From: Ancylostoma caninum | Lineage: Eukaryota; Nematoda; Chromadorea; Rhabditida; Ancylostomatidae | Assembly: GCA_037903475.1 (NCBI GenBank) | Contig: JBAJFG010000272.1 | Coordinates: 1-64,000, forward strand | Length of the DNA stretch: 64,000 bases | Direction of reading: 5' to 3' | Shown: positions 62,369 to 64,000 of the stretch, in pieces | How the letters are laid out: each line of letters begins with the position of its first letter | Numbering within the stretch: position 1 is the stretch's first letter | The notes under the pieces: generated by a model | Told to the model about the DNA's origin: nothing | The model's input: only the letters and a program-made list of their open reading frames with translations | Databases searched by the model: none | Program-made: the position numbers and the translations under genes

Positions 62369-64000
62369 CTGTTGAAATTGGTCATACGTTCATTTTATGA
62401 AGAAAGCCAGGCGGACGGGACGAGCGTGCTGCTTGCATACCGATACAAAGGGACGTAGGACATGCAGCGCGATTTCTCGGCTCCGAATATAAAACCATTA
62501 ATGCACCAAATTCGTTTTATCTTCTGCGATGAAGAATGCGGGAACGTGAGGCACTTGTGCCTCCATTGGTAACCGAAAAATCGCGCTGTATATCGCTCTT
62601 CCATAATAAGGGTAATTTCGCAAATGTTGTTTCATACTCTACATTTATTTTTGTTTTTTTTTCATTATTGATGTAAAATGTGTTGTGGCAATGTAGTCGT
62701 CAGTCTCAATAAAGTATTGAACGTTGGAAAATAGACCATTTCGATTGAAAACTGTTGAAAATTTTTCAAACGTAATCAAAATATCGTAAGGAACAGATTT
62801 GTGGCATGTTAACGTCCGAGGATAGTTCGAAATAGGTTGGTAATCTATTTTTGGGAGTTGGAGAATCAAGTCCCTTAATTCCTGAATCTTTACTGCGTCT
62901 CGGGCAGCCCTATCGACCCCTCAATCCGAACGCTATTCAGCAAGCCTACTATCAGTGGTGGTGCAAGGTCCGAGCTTGAACAGGTAGCAGTATCTTAATA
63001 TGTACTATCACTGCTTTGACGTTATCGCATTGTATGGAACATGTGGACCGGACTGCACCACAGTACCTTTTTAACTTAATTAGTAAATGAACTCTCCAAG
63101 ACTTCTATAACCGCTGTTGCATACTTTCCTTACTCCTCGGGTAGTATAGCAGTTTTGATCACTGTGAGCTCGACGACACTGACTTGGTGCATATTGATTA
63201 GAACCACCTATGCATCGCTCTCAGTCCATATCTACCAGAGTCAACGTCGTCTAGAGCAAGGTGATCAACACCATCTTACTTCTCGGAGAGTATATCTGGA
63301 GCGTACTAAGTAGATGAGCTGCACTCTGTGAAGATGGTCGTGATAGCATCATAGTAGTGAAACAGCTGCATGGCATGGATATAAACATGGAAACGATGCA
63401 AATCAAGTCCTAGATTATGTGATTACCGAGCGAGCTATTCGATGCACTATTTATGTGATGAGACACCATGTCTCCGCTAATATGAATACCACAGCTTGTC
63501 TGCGTTTGATAACAGTCCATCTTTATAAAAATAGCGTTTTCACAGATGAGTAACGATTCCTCCTGATACTTCCGCAGTTTTGAGGTCCATTGCTCTCAGT
63601 AGATAGGCTTATTCCCGTCTAGTGGACATCATCTTTGCTTCATCAGTTTCTTGGCAGTTGGAAATTGCGCCCTCATTCTGTTCATTATTCCGAGACAGAC
63701 CACAAGGGAGATTTTTTGTTGCATATTTCTCCCCTACTCATTTGAGTGCTCACCTATATCTCGGTGATTTTCAATCTCTTTTGCGTTAACGTCATTAGAA
63801 CCCAAACTATATTGGTGTGTAGCCATTTACTTCTTCCTCTATTTTTTTCATTACATACAGTGCTTCCGATCTGCCGTGTCCTGCCGCCGCACCGCCCGCC
63901 AAGACGCTTGGCGTCCTGCTGGCAGTGTTCCCGCAGCCAACCAGCCGAGAATCGATCGCCAGCAGGATGCCAGGCGGGATGGCTGGCGGTGCGTTGGCAG
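62369..64000. other. Upstream of the transposase-derived gene; GC-rich repeat at the edge
   Basis: No gene supported. A minus-strand ORF at 62395-62604 (CLTFPHSSSQKIKRIWC) might be an upstream exon of the transposase-derived gene, but no donor gave a consistent frame. 63878-64000 is GC-rich with inverted GCCGCACCGCCCGCC / GGCTGGCGGTGCG-type ends and continues past the window. Confidence 0.45.

Noticed and set aside
62395..62604. Upstream exon of the transposase-derived gene
   Set aside because: Cysteine/FP pattern is suggestive, but no donor joins in frame to the exon at 62341 or its upstream extension.

Overview
This is nuclear DNA from an animal, and the best fit is a parasitic strongylid (hookworm-like) nematode. 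The evidence is a biogenic-amine GPCR of nematode tyramine-receptor type spread over 19 kb, coding exons of 20-460 bp separated by introns from under 50 bp to several kb, and a dense load of eukaryotic repeats: a tRNA-derived SINE, TIR elements/MITEs, mariner, hAT-like, CR1-like and Penelope-like remnants, and a BEL/Pao LTR element. I see no bacterial operons, rRNA or CRISPR arrays. The species name is inference.

Layout. (1) 1-3590: no gene recognised. (2) 3591-22790, minus strand: one complete 7TM receptor gene, tyra-2-like. I assembled 11 exons that join in frame with GT/AG borders into 465 codons. Its introns hold a SINE with a 13-bp target duplication, two copies of one TIR family (one carrying a nested MITE) and an AAAT microsatellite. 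(3) 22791-25768: no recognised gene; one 0.5-kb stretch is open on both strands. (4) 25769-35773: a nearly intact, young BEL/Pao retroelement with 487-bp LTRs that differ at 3 positions and a 5-bp target duplication. It has a tRNA-Gly-type primer site, a leader of repeated hairpins, a gag-protease ORF, an RT/RNase H ORF in the same frame after a single UAG, and an integrase ORF in another frame that is fused to a long envelope-like, phlebovirus-Gc-like region. (5) 35774-50050: a graveyard of elements, including a Penelope-like RT fragment, a 208-bp foldback MITE, a dead mariner, and a dead CR1-like LINE split by a 1.5-kb hAT-like TIR element. (6) 50051-57420: no recognised gene, but a perfect 30-bp inverted repeat at 52361-52425. 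(7) 57511-62341, minus strand: a 15-exon gene that joins in frame to 864 codons including the stop. It encodes THAP/LIN-15-like zinc-finger segments followed by a DDE-transposase-like core. Exon 10 is split by a 940-bp TIR element flanked by TTA duplications. (8) 62342-64000: no recognised gene; a GC-rich repeat runs off the end.

The two host genes are unrelated in role: one is a neuronal amine receptor, the other a probable transposase-derived DNA-binding protein. The most interesting items are the tyra-2-like gene with DRYC instead of DRYW, the transposase-derived gene caught with a MITE in a coding exon, and the BEL/Pao element with its decoding anomalies and hairpin leader.
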